A stretch of DNA of 64,000 nucleotides from Rhodococcus sp. NBC_00297. Its GTDB lineage: Bacteria; Actinomycetota; Actinomycetes; Mycobacteriales; Mycobacteriaceae. The notes beneath the pieces were generated by a model, which was not told the origin of the DNA, did no database searches, and saw nothing but the letters and a program-made list of their open reading frames with translations. Within the stretch, counting starts at the first letter, position 1; the number at the start of each line of letters is the position of its first letter. The position numbers and the translations under genes are program-made. Shown here in pieces: positions 18,940 to 27,662 of this stretch. The DNA lies in contig NZ_CP108041.1 of the NCBI RefSeq assembly GCF_036173065.1, positions 1,488,001-1,552,000 on the forward strand. The letters run 5' to 3'.

Positions 18940-19880
18940 CTCACACGATGGCATGTATTGTCAGGTTCAGCAAGAGCGCCGTCACATCTGCCGAGCACCG
19001 CGACCCGCCCACCCATGGCGAGGGCCGGGCTCGGCCTCCCGTGTGCAAGACGCAGTGAGAACCAAGTCCGCATCCAACTACAAACCGGATATGACCGGCC
19101 GAACCAAGGGATACGCGCGCAGATCACCTCACAACGGTCACCATCGAACGGAGGAACGACTGAACCGCAGCCGCGGACCCGCTTCTCGACCACAGGCTAG
19201 GCGCTCGGCGCAATCATCAGGGGCGACACGGCTGGCTGTCCACGCGGTTTTGACCAGTAAGCGAGCATGAGTTCGGGACTTAGCGCCCCTACAATTTCTC
19301 GGCGCTCGAAGAGGTGGTTTTAAACTGAGCAGCGGATTCTGCGGCGTACGCACCGGAGCACAGGTGCACGTCAACTCCAATCAGGCGTCTCGTGCACAAG
19401 ACCCTGTTGCTCAAATCTACCGACGACTCCACCAACCGAGCGATCAAACTCCCGTAAACCCATTTCAGTCCGGCGAGGTTGAGAGCATCTGGACGGATGG
19501 ACTCCAATCACTGAGCGACGTCAGATGCGAAATCACTTTCACTGCAAGAGGGGAATCCTCGTTCAATAAAGAACCGAAAGAAAGTGGTTGGAGATACTGC
19601 CGCGTGACGAAAGATGTCATCGACAGTTGTCGAGGCACCTTCCGGCGCTCAAACAGTTGAAGTGCAGCACGTGACACCTAGAACCCGGTCTCGTGCCGTG
19701 TCGCTCCCTCAGATGAGGGTCACGGCTGCCGTCGACCGTCGCTGCATGCGGCCCGTTCGCGGCACCCCCCAAAAAATTGCTGATGGTAGTACGTTTCACA
19801 TTGACAGTCACTGTTATATAGGAACGCAATGCCAAGTAGAAAGAACTATCACTCATGGTCAAGCCACGAAAGCTCCCCAC
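18940..19880. other. 941-bp region upstream of the DHA2 transporter
   Basis: No convincing gene. The long in-frame extension of the transporter frame here lacks hydrophobic or signal-like character. A palindrome is present at 19804. GC is lower than in flanking operons. Confidence 0.4.
19804..19814. promoter_or_regulatory. palindrome ACAGT-C-ACTGT before the DHA2 transporter
   Basis: A perfect 5+1+5 palindrome 67 bases before the transporter ATG, within TTGACAGTCACTGTTATATA. It could be a TetR-type operator; no properly spaced promoter pair was found with it. Confidence 0.3.
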
Positions 19881-21386
19881 ATGCACATACATGAAGTAGA
19901 AACCCACTCGGAACCTGTACCCGACGCGGATCACACACCGGGCAACAAGCTCCTCATCGGCGTCTTGGTCATCGCGACTTTCGTGATGGTCTTCAACGAG
20001 ACGATCATGAGCGTCGCCCTCCCTAAGCTGATGGTCGACCTCGAGGTGACCGCCAGCACAGCCCAGTGGCTCACCACTGGATTTCTTCTCACAATGGCAG
20101 TCGTAATTCCCACGACCGGATACTTGTTCCAGCGCTTCACGCTGCGGCAGGTTTTCGTCTCAGCCATGTTGCTGTTCACGACCGGCACCCTGCTGGCTGC
20201 AACTGCACCGGGATTCGAACTGCTGCTGGTCGGCCGGGTAATCCAGGCGAGCGGGACTGCGATTATGCTGCCACTGCTGATGACAACGGTCCTTCGACTC
20301 ATACCAGCGCACGAGCGTGGTCGCATGATGGGGATAATCTCGATCGTCATTGCAGTCGCGCCCGCAGTCGGACCCACCATTTCGGGAATAATTTTAGACT
20401 CACTCGATTGGCGGTGGATGTTCTGGCTGGTCTTGCCCATTGCAATAGTTGCGTTTGCGATCGGCACCGCTCTGATCAAGAATTTCACCACCGTCGGCAC
20501 GACACCATTCGACGCTATCTCGGTCGTGATGTCCGCCTTGGCGTTCGGTGGCATCGTTTACGGGCTCAGCAGTCTCGGTCATTCGGCGGAAGCTCCGCCC
20601 GTCCCGATCTGGATTTCACTAACGGTCGGCATCGTAGCCTTGTTGCTTTTCGTATTGCGCCAACTGTCGCGCCAACGTAGCGGTCGTGCACTACTCGACC
20701 TGCGCCCCTTCGCCACACAGACCTTCAGTGTCGGTCTGGGCATGACCGCGGTCAGCATGATGGCACTCTTCGGTGCACTCATTCTCCTGCCAATGTACCT
20801 GCAGAACGTACTCGGCCTGGATACACTCTCTACCGGTCTGACATTGCTGCCGGGCGGTCTTTTGATGGGTATCATGGCACCGCTGGTCGGTCATGTTTAC
20901 GACCGGATAGGACCGCGCCCGCTGGTAATACCTGGCGCGGTCATCATCAGCGCGTCGCTGTGGCTCATGACTCTGCTGGACACTGAAACTTCGGCCACGA
21001 TGGTCGTCGCGACACACATGATGCTTTCGGCCGGCCTTGCCCTAGTTATGACTCCGTTGATGACATCGTCACTTGGCGCTCTCCCGCGAAACCTCTATTC
21101 CCACGGCAGCGCCATCTTCAACACGGTGCAGCAATTAGCAGGCGCGGCAGGTACCGCACTGTTCATTACGGTCATGACGCGAACGACGGATTCGGCGATC
21201 GCAGGTGGTAGGACCGAGATCGTATCGGCGGAGTCCGGAATCCACACGGCATTCCTCGTTGGGGCCTTCGTGTCTCTGGTCGCGGTAGCCGCATCGTTCG
21301 TTGTCGGTCGGTCGGTCGTGGCGAACAAGTCGACGCGTGCGAGTGGCGCCACGTCCGCACCCGCTTCGAACGCCGAGGAAGAATAG
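19881..21386 (+). CDS. DHA2-family MFS multidrug transporter
   Basis: 501 residues with about 14 membrane segments, intact unlike the relative at 12476. TM1 carries NETIMSVALPKLMVDL, the usual DHA2 (EmrB/QacA) motif D1. Motif C in TM5 is visible as VAPAVGPTISGIILDSLDW. The ATG at 19881 was chosen because it opens a short charged tail before TM1. The C-terminal 20 residues are Ser/Ala-rich and cytoplasmic. Such proteins export hydrophobic compounds using the proton gradient. It is monocistronic; TetR at 14224 is the nearest candidate regulator. Confidence 0.88.
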   Translation: MHIHEVETHSEPVPDADHTPGNKLLIGVLVIATFVMVFNETIMSVALPKLMVDLEVTASTAQWLTTGFLLTMAVVIPTTGYLFQRFTLRQVFVSAMLLFTTGTLLAATAPGFELLLVGRVIQASGTAIMLPLLMTTVLRLIPAHERGRMMGIISIVIAVAPAVGPTISGIILDSLDWRWMFWLVLPIAIVAFAIGTALIKNFTTVGTTPFDAISVVMSALAFGGIVYGLSSLGHSAEAPPVPIWISLTVGIVALLLFVLRQLSRQRSGRALLDLRPFATQTFSVGLGMTAVSMMALFGALILLPMYLQNVLGLDTLSTGLTLLPGGLLMGIMAPLVGHVYDRIGPRPLVIPGAVIISASLWLMTLLDTETSATMVVATHMMLSAGLALVMTPLMTSSLGALPRNLYSHGSAIFNTVQQLAGAAGTALFITVMTRTTDSAIAGGRTEIVSAESGIHTAFLVGAFVSLVAVAASFVVGRSVVANKSTRASGATSAPASNAEEE

Positions 21387-21812
21387 CCCTGGTGTAGTTG
21401 TGGAAACATCGGTAGACCGGGGTCCAAACGCCGGCCGTTTGACCGACCTGTCTGAGCTATGTCGCCTTAGAAGTGGCGGCAACCGTAAAGACCGGGCAGC
21501 CAATCAACTAGTCGGTGTCGAAAGACGACCCGCGGTACCTCAACACTGGACCCACTGCGGCGACCATCTTCGTCGATCAAATCCCAAACACGCTGACCGG
21601 GTGCCCCGCGCTGGCGAAAAGTGCGCATCGCTTATCGCTTTCATCAGGTTCCACGGTCCTGCGACCTACTGATTGCTCCGCGCGAAGGCCGGCATCTGCC
21701 GCATCTCGTCCACGGAGAACCTTCGCATCTCCAACTCGTGACATCGGGGCGTGCCGCCTATCTCCACGAAGGGACGAAGTCGCGAAACCCCAGGTCACGG
21801 CACCTAAAGTCG
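21387..21812. other. 426-bp stretch without a gene
   Basis: Nothing recognisable between the transporter stop and the tRNA-like fragment at 21813. Confidence 0.4.
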
Positions 21813-21865
21813 GAGCCTCCTGTCAGGATTGAACTGGCGACCTATCGCTTACGAAGTCGAAGGGC
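21813..21865 (-). other. tRNA-Thr(CGT)-like 3' half (remnant)
   Basis: On the minus strand it shows an anticodon-loop string CTTCGTAAG, then a variable loop, the T-arm with AGTTCAATCCT and an acceptor-like AGGAGGCTC. The D arm and 5' acceptor strand are absent. About 33 of 44 positions match the fragment at 8740. The pair brackets the 13-kb mosaic and may be scars of integration into a threonine tRNA. Confidence 0.5.
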
Positions 21866-21900
21866 TGAGCCTGCTTGCCGACAAGGCTTCGCCTTCTAGG

Positions 21901-23313
21901 TCAGGGAACCCAATCGTATCGTTCAAGGGTCTGCACGGTCAGATTTCGGGGCTTCAAAGTGACCGTCTCGTCGACCTTCAACGAGTAACCAGATGCCGCG
22001 ATCAAGTCGACTCGACCAACTATGAGGGCGAGAGCGACGAGCACCTCGTGGTACGCGAACTGCCTACCGATGCAGGCGCGCAGGCCCGTTCCGAACGGCT
22101 TGTACAGATCAGCCAGGTTCCCCGGAACGCGACTGCGCTCGAACCGATCCGGGTCGAACTTCTCTGGGTCGGCACCCCACGCCGCATCACGATGCAGTTG
22201 CAGCAGCACCACGAACACCCACTCCCCCTTCTCGAAGGGGTGCTCCCCGACCATTGTGTCTCGCCTAGCTTTCCGGTAGTAACCGGGCGCCACCGGCCAC
22301 AGCCGCAACGTTTCGTCGACCACGCGCCGTAGGTACCGCAGCTTGCCCACGTGATCGAAATGGAGATCACCATCGGGGCACACCGCCGTGAGCTCCGCGC
22401 GGATTCGCTCGACCACGTCCGGGTGGGTCGACAAGAAGTGCAGAGCGAACGCCATCACCCCGGCTGACGTCTCCTGGCCCGCCACCAGGAACGTGAGGAT
22501 CTGGTTGCGAATGTTCTGATCGGACAGCCGCTCCCCCGTTGCCGGGTCCGCGGTGCCCAGCATCAGGTCGAGAAGATCACCGCTCCCCGGGGCGTCTCGC
22601 TCGCGCCGCGTCGCGACGATGTCGTCCACGAGCCGTTGAGCTATTTCGATATCGTCTCGGTGCTGGTTACGTTCATGCCTGTATATCGTCGCCTCGACAG
22701 CGGGGTGGGAGTACGCGGCCCGGTTGATGTACTTCAGTGCACGGGAGATCCGCACCACCAACTCGTGCGGTGCTGCGTCGTCGAACGATCCGAAGTCGTA
22801 GCCGAAGGCCACCTCGCCGATCACTCCGAGAGCGAGTTTGTTCATATCCGCCGGTACGTCGATCCACGCTTTCGGACCTCGGGCGGTCCACGAGGACAGC
22901 AGTTGCTCCGTCTTGCCCACCATCGTGCCGTGATATCGGCGCATCGACGACTGGGTGAACGCTGGTGCCAGAATCGCGTGGGCGGTAGCCCAGGACGGTT
23001 CCGAGTTGTACGCGGTGAACAGCCCGTCGCCGGCTACTTGTCGGAGGTTGCCCATGGGAACACCGAGGAACTTGGCCCATGTCGTCTCGTCGTTCACCGC
23101 CGCGACCTCGACGGGTCCCGACACGTACGTCACGCGGGTCCCGAACACGTTGCGTTCGTAGATCGATCCGTACTTCTGTGCGTCCCGCATCGCCCATTGG
23201 CTGGACTCGGTGACGTGGAGGTCAAGGATGTCGCCGACTACTGGTAGTCGCCGTGGTGGATGCGGCAGCACGCGGTCGGACGCTCGTACAGGTCTCACGG
23301 TGTTGTCGTTCAT
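21901..23313 (-). CDS. cytochrome P450, CYP102-like heme domain without reductase
   Basis: 470 residues from the ATG at 23313, which overlaps the stop of the membrane-protein gene (ATGA). The I-helix is LVAGQETSAG, the K-helix is ETLRLWP (ExxR), and the heme loop is FGTGLRACIG with Cys414 as the iron ligand. The C-terminal part closely follows the P450-BM3 heme domain (RDT.VGEHPFEKGEW, CIGRQFAYHE, VDETVTLKP), a fatty-acid hydroxylase, but the fused reductase is absent, so it needs outside electron donors. It is the last gene of a five-gene operon otherwise made of regulators, a protease and a membrane protein. A longer in-frame frame to 24039 is antisense-type noise. Confidence 0.88.
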   Translation of the reverse strand: MNDNTVRPVRASDRVLPHPPRRLPVVGDILDLHVTESSQWAMRDAQKYGSIYERNVFGTRVTYVSGPVEVAAVNDETTWAKFLGVPMGNLRQVAGDGLFTAYNSEPSWATAHAILAPAFTQSSMRRYHGTMVGKTEQLLSSWTARGPKAWIDVPADMNKLALGVIGEVAFGYDFGSFDDAAPHELVVRISRALKYINRAAYSHPAVEATIYRHERNQHRDDIEIAQRLVDDIVATRRERDAPGSGDLLDLMLGTADPATGERLSDQNIRNQILTFLVAGQETSAGVMAFALHFLSTHPDVVERIRAELTAVCPDGDLHFDHVGKLRYLRRVVDETLRLWPVAPGYYRKARRDTMVGEHPFEKGEWVFVVLLQLHRDAAWGADPEKFDPDRFERSRVPGNLADLYKPFGTGLRACIGRQFAYHEVLVALALIVGRVDLIAASGYSLKVDETVTLKPRNLTVQTLERYDWVP

Positions 23314-24446
23314 TTCTGCTCCCCCTGCGTTGTTGCGACAAGTCTCGGCTCGGTCGGCCAGTGACGGCCGATGGCGGCCAGCACTCGAACTTCTTGCTTC
23401 AAGTCGACCGACGGCTCGATCGGCACTTTGGTGAACGCTCCTGCCGGCTTGTCGGCGCGTCGTCTGTGCGCTGCGAGGTAGTAGACCTCTGCGGCCGACC
23501 GGCTGTCGACCGGCCCCTCCGCAGGGAGGTCTCCAACGTATCGGCCCAGCAGACTCAGCGAATCCCTGATCTCCACGCACATGCGATGAGCTCGGTGCAC
23601 GGGCGACGACTGCGGAGACGGGTGACGGAGGACAACCTCCGGACAGGTCTGAACGAGGTCGGACCACATGGGCGTCAGAGAGCGGATCGACCGGGTCCAG
23701 CTGTCGACGCCCAGCGACTCGGTGACGGCTCGCCAGAGAGGTAACGCCGCGCACAGCGTTGCCACTGCCAGCAAGTAGATGAAGCTGACCTCGTTCAGCG
23801 TCACCCGCAAGGCCACGAAGGCCCGAGCAATTCCGATTGCGGCGAACACTCCCATCAGCAAGATCGAGACGGCCTCCTCCAAACCCCACACGGCCACGAT
23901 CGCGAACAGCCAGAACACCATCGACACTTGTGTTGGCAGCTGACCGCGGCGCAGCTCCCCCACAGAAACACGCAGGTAGAGATACGGCATGGACGCTGCC
24001 CACGCAGAGAACAGCGCGAAGTACACCGCCGTTCGCCAACCCGGTTGGACATCGATGTACTCGCCAGAGCCCCGCGCCGAGGAACCGACGACGATCATCA
24101 ACGCTCCGCTGGCAAGTGCAAGCATCATCACTGTGGTCGTCGAGGCGTGTCCCTCAGGTCGTCGCCAGCGGAGGGCGATAGCGATCAGCGGTGCAAGCGC
24201 CAGAAGTAGCGCCACGGTACCGACTTGCTGCATCAGCGGCACGTTGATCACGGTGCCGGTCGCTGACGCCACCGCCGATTGAATCGCCCGTTCGCGAGCG
24301 AGACCAGACGAAATACCTAGGGCCAAAGCAATATTGACGAGACGAGAGGTGGCAGTCCGGCTCGCAAGCACAAGCCTGGCGAGGAGGATGCCAACGCTCC
24401 ACAGCAGCAGTGGGTATGACACCAGCACTGGCACCGAAGACGTCAC
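23310..24446 (-). CDS. multi-pass membrane protein (DUF6545/MAB_1171c-like)
   Basis: 378 residues. About seven N-terminal membrane segments are followed by a soluble domain of about 150 residues with LWRAVTESLG and EIRDSLSLLGRYV, typical of an actinobacterial family annotated as putative transporters. No transport motif is visible. It overlaps both neighbours by 4 bases (24443-24446 and 23310-23313), so it is translated together with the protease and the P450. I recognise the family only as a recurring neighbour of HTH regulators, ImmA-type proteases and P450s; function unknown. Confidence 0.7.
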   Translation of the reverse strand: MTSSVPVLVSYPLLLWSVGILLARLVLASRTATSRLVNIALALGISSGLARERAIQSAVASATGTVINVPLMQQVGTVALLLALAPLIAIALRWRRPEGHASTTTVMMLALASGALMIVVGSSARGSGEYIDVQPGWRTAVYFALFSAWAASMPYLYLRVSVGELRRGQLPTQVSMVFWLFAIVAVWGLEEAVSILLMGVFAAIGIARAFVALRVTLNEVSFIYLLAVATLCAALPLWRAVTESLGVDSWTRSIRSLTPMWSDLVQTCPEVVLRHPSPQSSPVHRAHRMCVEIRDSLSLLGRYVGDLPAEGPVDSRSAAEVYYLAAHRRRADKPAGAFTKVPIEPSVDLKQEVRVLAAIGRHWPTEPRLVATTQGEQK

Positions 24447-24925
24447 GTCAGACCCAAAAAGTCGTGCATCGCGGAGGAACGCCGGTAGCGCGACACTGCC
24501 GCCGACATGAGCAGATCAGCGAAGGTCTCGGCTTCGCCTTCCTGATCATCATCGAAGTTCGACCTTTTCATGACCGATTCGAGCGCATCGAAGTCGATGT
24601 CGGGGCAGAGATCGCGGAGCGTGGTGTCTGCAGCTGTCGATCCCCCGTGACCCAGCATCATGTGTCCGACTTCGTGCATGATCGTCTGGTCGACGTGGTA
24701 ACTCGATGAGTCCGCGTGAAAGCCGATTTCGTCATGATCGCGGAACTGCAGCCACAGTCCGCACGGCAAGCCCTGCAGCGTCACCGCGTCAATGGGAACC
24801 AGCGCGATCGGCCGACCTCTGTGATGCGAGAGAGCTTCGAGGAAGGCTGTTCTGTTCCACGGGCGCGGAACCAAGAGTTCGATGGCGCGAGCAGCCACGA
24901 TCACATCATGTGCTGAAAATGTCAT
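24443..24925 (-). CDS. ImmA/IrrE-family metallo-endopeptidase
   Basis: 160 residues. The zinc motif HEVGH is at residues 84-88, within DQTIMHEVGHMMLGH, and the downstream acidic segment EGEAETFADLL supplies the third ligand. ImmA cleaves a phage/ICE repressor and IrrE cleaves DdrO; both lift repression by a paired HTH protein. Here two HTH proteins are encoded just upstream in the same operon, which makes them the obvious candidate targets. A GGGGGG run before the ATG acts as ribosome-binding site. Small size is normal for the family. Confidence 0.88.
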   Translation of the reverse strand: MTFSAHDVIVAARAIELLVPRPWNRTAFLEALSHHRGRPIALVPIDAVTLQGLPCGLWLQFRDHDEIGFHADSSSYHVDQTIMHEVGHMMLGHGGSTAADTTLRDLCPDIDFDALESVMKRSNFDDDQEGEAETFADLLMSAAVSRYRRSSAMHDFLGLT

Positions 24926-24957
24926 TTCCCCCCCAGGAATGTGCGAATCAAACGCTG

Positions 24958-25374
24958 TTAGGGGCCGGCCTCGCGCGCGCGGCGCAAGTCGGCCAAGAGA
25001 TCTGTGAGGTGCTCGATGCGAAGACGTTCGTCACCTGTTCGGAGCCTCATGCCGGTGATCCCCCCATGGAGCACCTCTTCGATCAAACTGAGTTGGCTGT
25101 GGATGTTCGGCGCTGCCGAGTCATCGAGTAGGTAGCTGCTGCTCGACGGGAACACGGTCGAGATCGCCTCGAGCATGTCTCGTGTGGCAGTACGCGTCCC
25201 CTCGCGTAGGGCGGCGATGTCGCGTGCGGTGACGCGCCTGCCCAGAACCGTAGTGACGTCCGATGCCACAGACTCGGGGCTTCGCTCCGAGCCATCCTGG
25301 GTGCGCCAGACCTTGAATAGCAGGTCCAGTCGCAGATTGACTGGCACTGCCTCCTGCGCTGCAGTTCCCGTCAC
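24958..25374 (-). CDS. EspR-like small HTH regulator
   Basis: 138 residues from a GTG overlapping the upstream stop. The architecture follows mycobacterial EspR: an N-terminal LFKVW helix, an HTH (residues about 30-65, TARDIAALREGTRTATRDML), a segment SSYLLDD and a C-terminal helical dimerisation part ending DLLADLRRAREA. EspR-type proteins bind DNA as dimers of dimers and control secretion or lipid genes. In this operon it is probably the regulator that the ImmA-like protease acts on, or a second regulator alongside the gene upstream. Confidence 0.65.
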   Translation of the reverse strand: MTGTAAQEAVPVNLRLDLLFKVWRTQDGSERSPESVASDVTTVLGRRVTARDIAALREGTRTATRDMLEAISTVFPSSSSYLLDDSAAPNIHSQLSLIEEVLHGGITGMRLRTGDERLRIEHLTDLLADLRRAREAGP

Positions 25375-26006
25375 TTCTGCCCCTTGTGTAGTCGCGCTTC
25401 GAACCGGGCCACCGTCTCCGCCGGCACATCGACGTCACGACCGGCGAGCCAGCGTCGGTAAAGACGCTCCTCCCGCTCCACCTCGTCGGTGGACTCACTC
25501 GGCTCGTCGAGTAGTTGCCCGAACATTGCGTAGATCGGCGACAGCGAACCGTTCCGTCGCCTATTCTCCTCGAACAGGCGCGTGACGTACTCGCCGTAGA
25601 TCGGACGCAGGGCAACTCCCATACGTCGCGACAGAGCACTCAGTCCGGCGAGGTCTTGGCGGTCGCGCGCCATCGCGTCCAGTTCTCGGGAGATGGACAA
25701 CAGGTCGAGGACCACTCGCACGGACACGACAACCGTGTCGGGGCCCAGAACGGCGTCCACGTCGGTCGACGACTTGCTCCGCGGTTCGCCACCTCGAAGG
25801 ACATCGGCGGCGCTCCCTGGCTGCCACTCGAGACCGGTGTCCAGCTTGCCGAGCGTTCCGGCCGACACGGTCCGCCCACTTCCCTCCTCGATGTCCTTGA
25901 GAGTCGGCACTGATGGGCCGCCCCGCTCGCGGACTTGCGGACGCGACAGACCGAGCTGCGTACGGCGCTTCCACGCGTACTCGGCCAAACGTCCATAACC
26001 GTCCAC
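25371..26006 (-). CDS. XRE-type HTH protein, first gene of the protease/P450 operon
   Basis: 211 residues from the GTG at 26006, chosen because the sequence before it is Arg/Gly-rich and unlike the protein. The HTH is at the N-terminus (LAEYAWKRRTQLGLSRPQVR, then VPTLKDIEEGSGRTVSAGTL). The C-terminal half is helical, with an RRWLAGRDVDVP tail. It overlaps the EspR-like gene (GTGA). The divergent region 26007-26177 is AT-rich (a TTTTTATAGCTTTATTTG stretch), the most AT-rich segment nearby, and probably holds the operon promoter and its operator. Confidence 0.75.
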   Translation of the reverse strand: MDGYGRLAEYAWKRRTQLGLSRPQVRERGGPSVPTLKDIEEGSGRTVSAGTLGKLDTGLEWQPGSAADVLRGGEPRSKSSTDVDAVLGPDTVVVSVRVVLDLLSISRELDAMARDRQDLAGLSALSRRMGVALRPIYGEYVTRLFEENRRRNGSLSPIYAMFGQLLDEPSESTDEVEREERLYRRWLAGRDVDVPAETVARFEARLHKGQK

Positions 26007-26177
26007 GCTCGGAACAGTAGGGGGTCCGAACCTGGACCGGCAAGAAAAGCCAAGACCAACGCGGCTGCCTGGAGATCTCACAACATCTTCCGAATTTATC
26101 GAACGTAGTTGTTTTTATAGCTTTATTTGCGTTTTTCTTGCTATCTTTACCGTGCTGCAACGACGGGGGTAAGCGAC

Positions 26178-26381
26178 ATGGCATCAGAGAGCGATACGGC
26201 AACCGGGCCTGGGTGTGCGGAGACTGTCGTCGACGTAGTCACGGGCGACCGCTTCCGCTGCTCGTTGGTCGAACACCTCGACCGCGAGCACGAATCGTGG
26301 TCGGACGACGGACTCGTCGTCGCGCGGTGGGTCGCACCGAGACCGCTCACCCTGTGCGAGCCGGACTTCGCGGCGAGATGA
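26178..26381 (+). CDS. small hypothetical protein
   Basis: 67 residues with ATG at 26178 after GGGGGTAAG. Acidic, with two cysteines (GPGCAET and RFRCSL) and a histidine-rich middle (EHLDREHESW) that could bind a metal. No family recognised. It is divergent from the XRE-led operon and precedes the conjugation genes by 138 bases. Confidence 0.5.
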   Translation: MASESDTATGPGCAETVVDVVTGDRFRCSLVEHLDREHESWSDDGLVVARWVAPRPLTLCEPDFAAR

Positions 26382-26519
26382 GGGCCGCGATCGGAATAAC
26401 CGAACGTTGAGCGCAACGGCACGTCACAGTGTCATCCCGAGTTCGACCCTCTGACCCGGGCGGGCACTCTCGAACCTCGATGTGGTTGTGCCACAACCAA
26501 CTAGGCAAGGAACTCTGCA

Positions 26520-27659
26520 ATGCACAAGGCCGTTAGACACAACGTTCATCGATACCGAGCAGGAGCGTGCACTGCGATGCCTCTCTTGATCGCACTCACG
26601 GTCGGTCAGGGAATAGCGAAAGGTGCGCCACAAGACTTCGTCACCGCGCCCGACACGGCCCAGTCTGGAACAACGGACACCACTCCCCCAGCTCAGCCGC
26701 CCGAGCCCACCGCGGAACGAGATTTTCTACCGGGCTTCCAGGCGTCACCTCGCGTGCAGCAGACCGACTGGCGTAGCTACGACGACTATCGATCCGGCAA
26801 TCAACAGCCGTCTTACGTCAAGCAGGCACTCGAGTCGGCGGCGGTGACGCCATCTCCTCGTCCATCGTCACCGCCCGCACCGACATTGCGTCGCACAGCC
26901 ATTGCGCCCGTCGACATTCCGAACGGGTACATCGGCGTCGGCGGTGAAATCGTGCCGTATGACGCGACGGTAGTCGACCCGAATCTGGTGGAGCAGTTCA
27001 ACAACACCAGTCAGGCCTTGCAGGCAGACGGCGGGAACTTCCTCGTCGACGCCGGATTCGCCGACGCATCCCGTGCCGACCGCATCTCCGCGGGGGTCGC
27101 CACCGGCATCGTCGCCGGCGGTACCGCAGGGCTTTTGACCTCGCTCGTCCCGGCGACCGTCATCACGGCTACCGGGGCAGGACTCGGCGGCGCGCTCGGT
27201 GTCGCTGCGAGCACCGGTAGCGGGGCGATCGTGTGGGGTGGACCCGTCGGGTGGGTGTTCCTCCCCGGTGCAGCCGCGCTGGCCGGTGGGGTTGCGGGCG
27301 CGGCATTGTCCGCGCCGATCGTCCTGGGTCTGACCGTCACCGGCGCCGCACTCGGCGGCCTCCTCGGCGCCACGGTGACCGGTGGTGAGCAGCAGACTAT
27401 CGAGGAGCCCGCCCCTGTCCTCGCACCTGCAGCCGAGGCACAGGCTCCCGCCCCCGCCGCTCCGGTGTGGCCGCCCCCGCAGGACGTCCTGCAGGTGATC
27501 GACACGGCCCCGGCTTATGTCGAGCAGGCCCGTCAGGCAGTCACAGACATGCCCGTCGGCGCCGACGTCGAGACCGTGATCGCCGACAACGCCCCCGCGC
27601 TCGATCAGGGCGCAGCAGCCCTGTCCGGCGCACTGTCCGCTCTGAACATCGGAGCCTGA
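26520..27659 (+). CDS. secreted/membrane glycine-alanine-rich protein of the conjugation locus
   Basis: 379 residues. An N-terminal hydrophobic segment (MPLLIALTVGQGIAKGA) acts as signal peptide. It is followed by a Pro/Thr-rich linker, a conserved-looking IPNGYIGVGGEIVPYDATVV segment and a long Gly/Ala hydrophobic stretch (residues about 190-290). That stretch could insert in a membrane or form a pore-like hairpin. The tail is Ala/Pro-rich. I do not recognise a named domain. It opens the long plus-strand conjugation operon; the next gene starts 3 bases after its stop. Confidence 0.65.
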   Translation: MHKAVRHNVHRYRAGACTAMPLLIALTVGQGIAKGAPQDFVTAPDTAQSGTTDTTPPAQPPEPTAERDFLPGFQASPRVQQTDWRSYDDYRSGNQQPSYVKQALESAAVTPSPRPSSPPAPTLRRTAIAPVDIPNGYIGVGGEIVPYDATVVDPNLVEQFNNTSQALQADGGNFLVDAGFADASRADRISAGVATGIVAGGTAGLLTSLVPATVITATGAGLGGALGVAASTGSGAIVWGGPVGWVFLPGAAALAGGVAGAALSAPIVLGLTVTGAALGGLLGATVTGGEQQTIEEPAPVLAPAAEAQAPAPAAPVWPPPQDVLQVIDTAPAYVEQARQAVTDMPVGADVETVIADNAPALDQGAAALSGALSALNIGA

Positions 27660-27662
27660 CCG

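Noticed and set aside
23314..24039. Extension of the P450 frame to 24039
   Set aside because: Overlaps the membrane-protein gene; the ATG at 23313 gives a normal P450 N-terminus and an ATGA junction.
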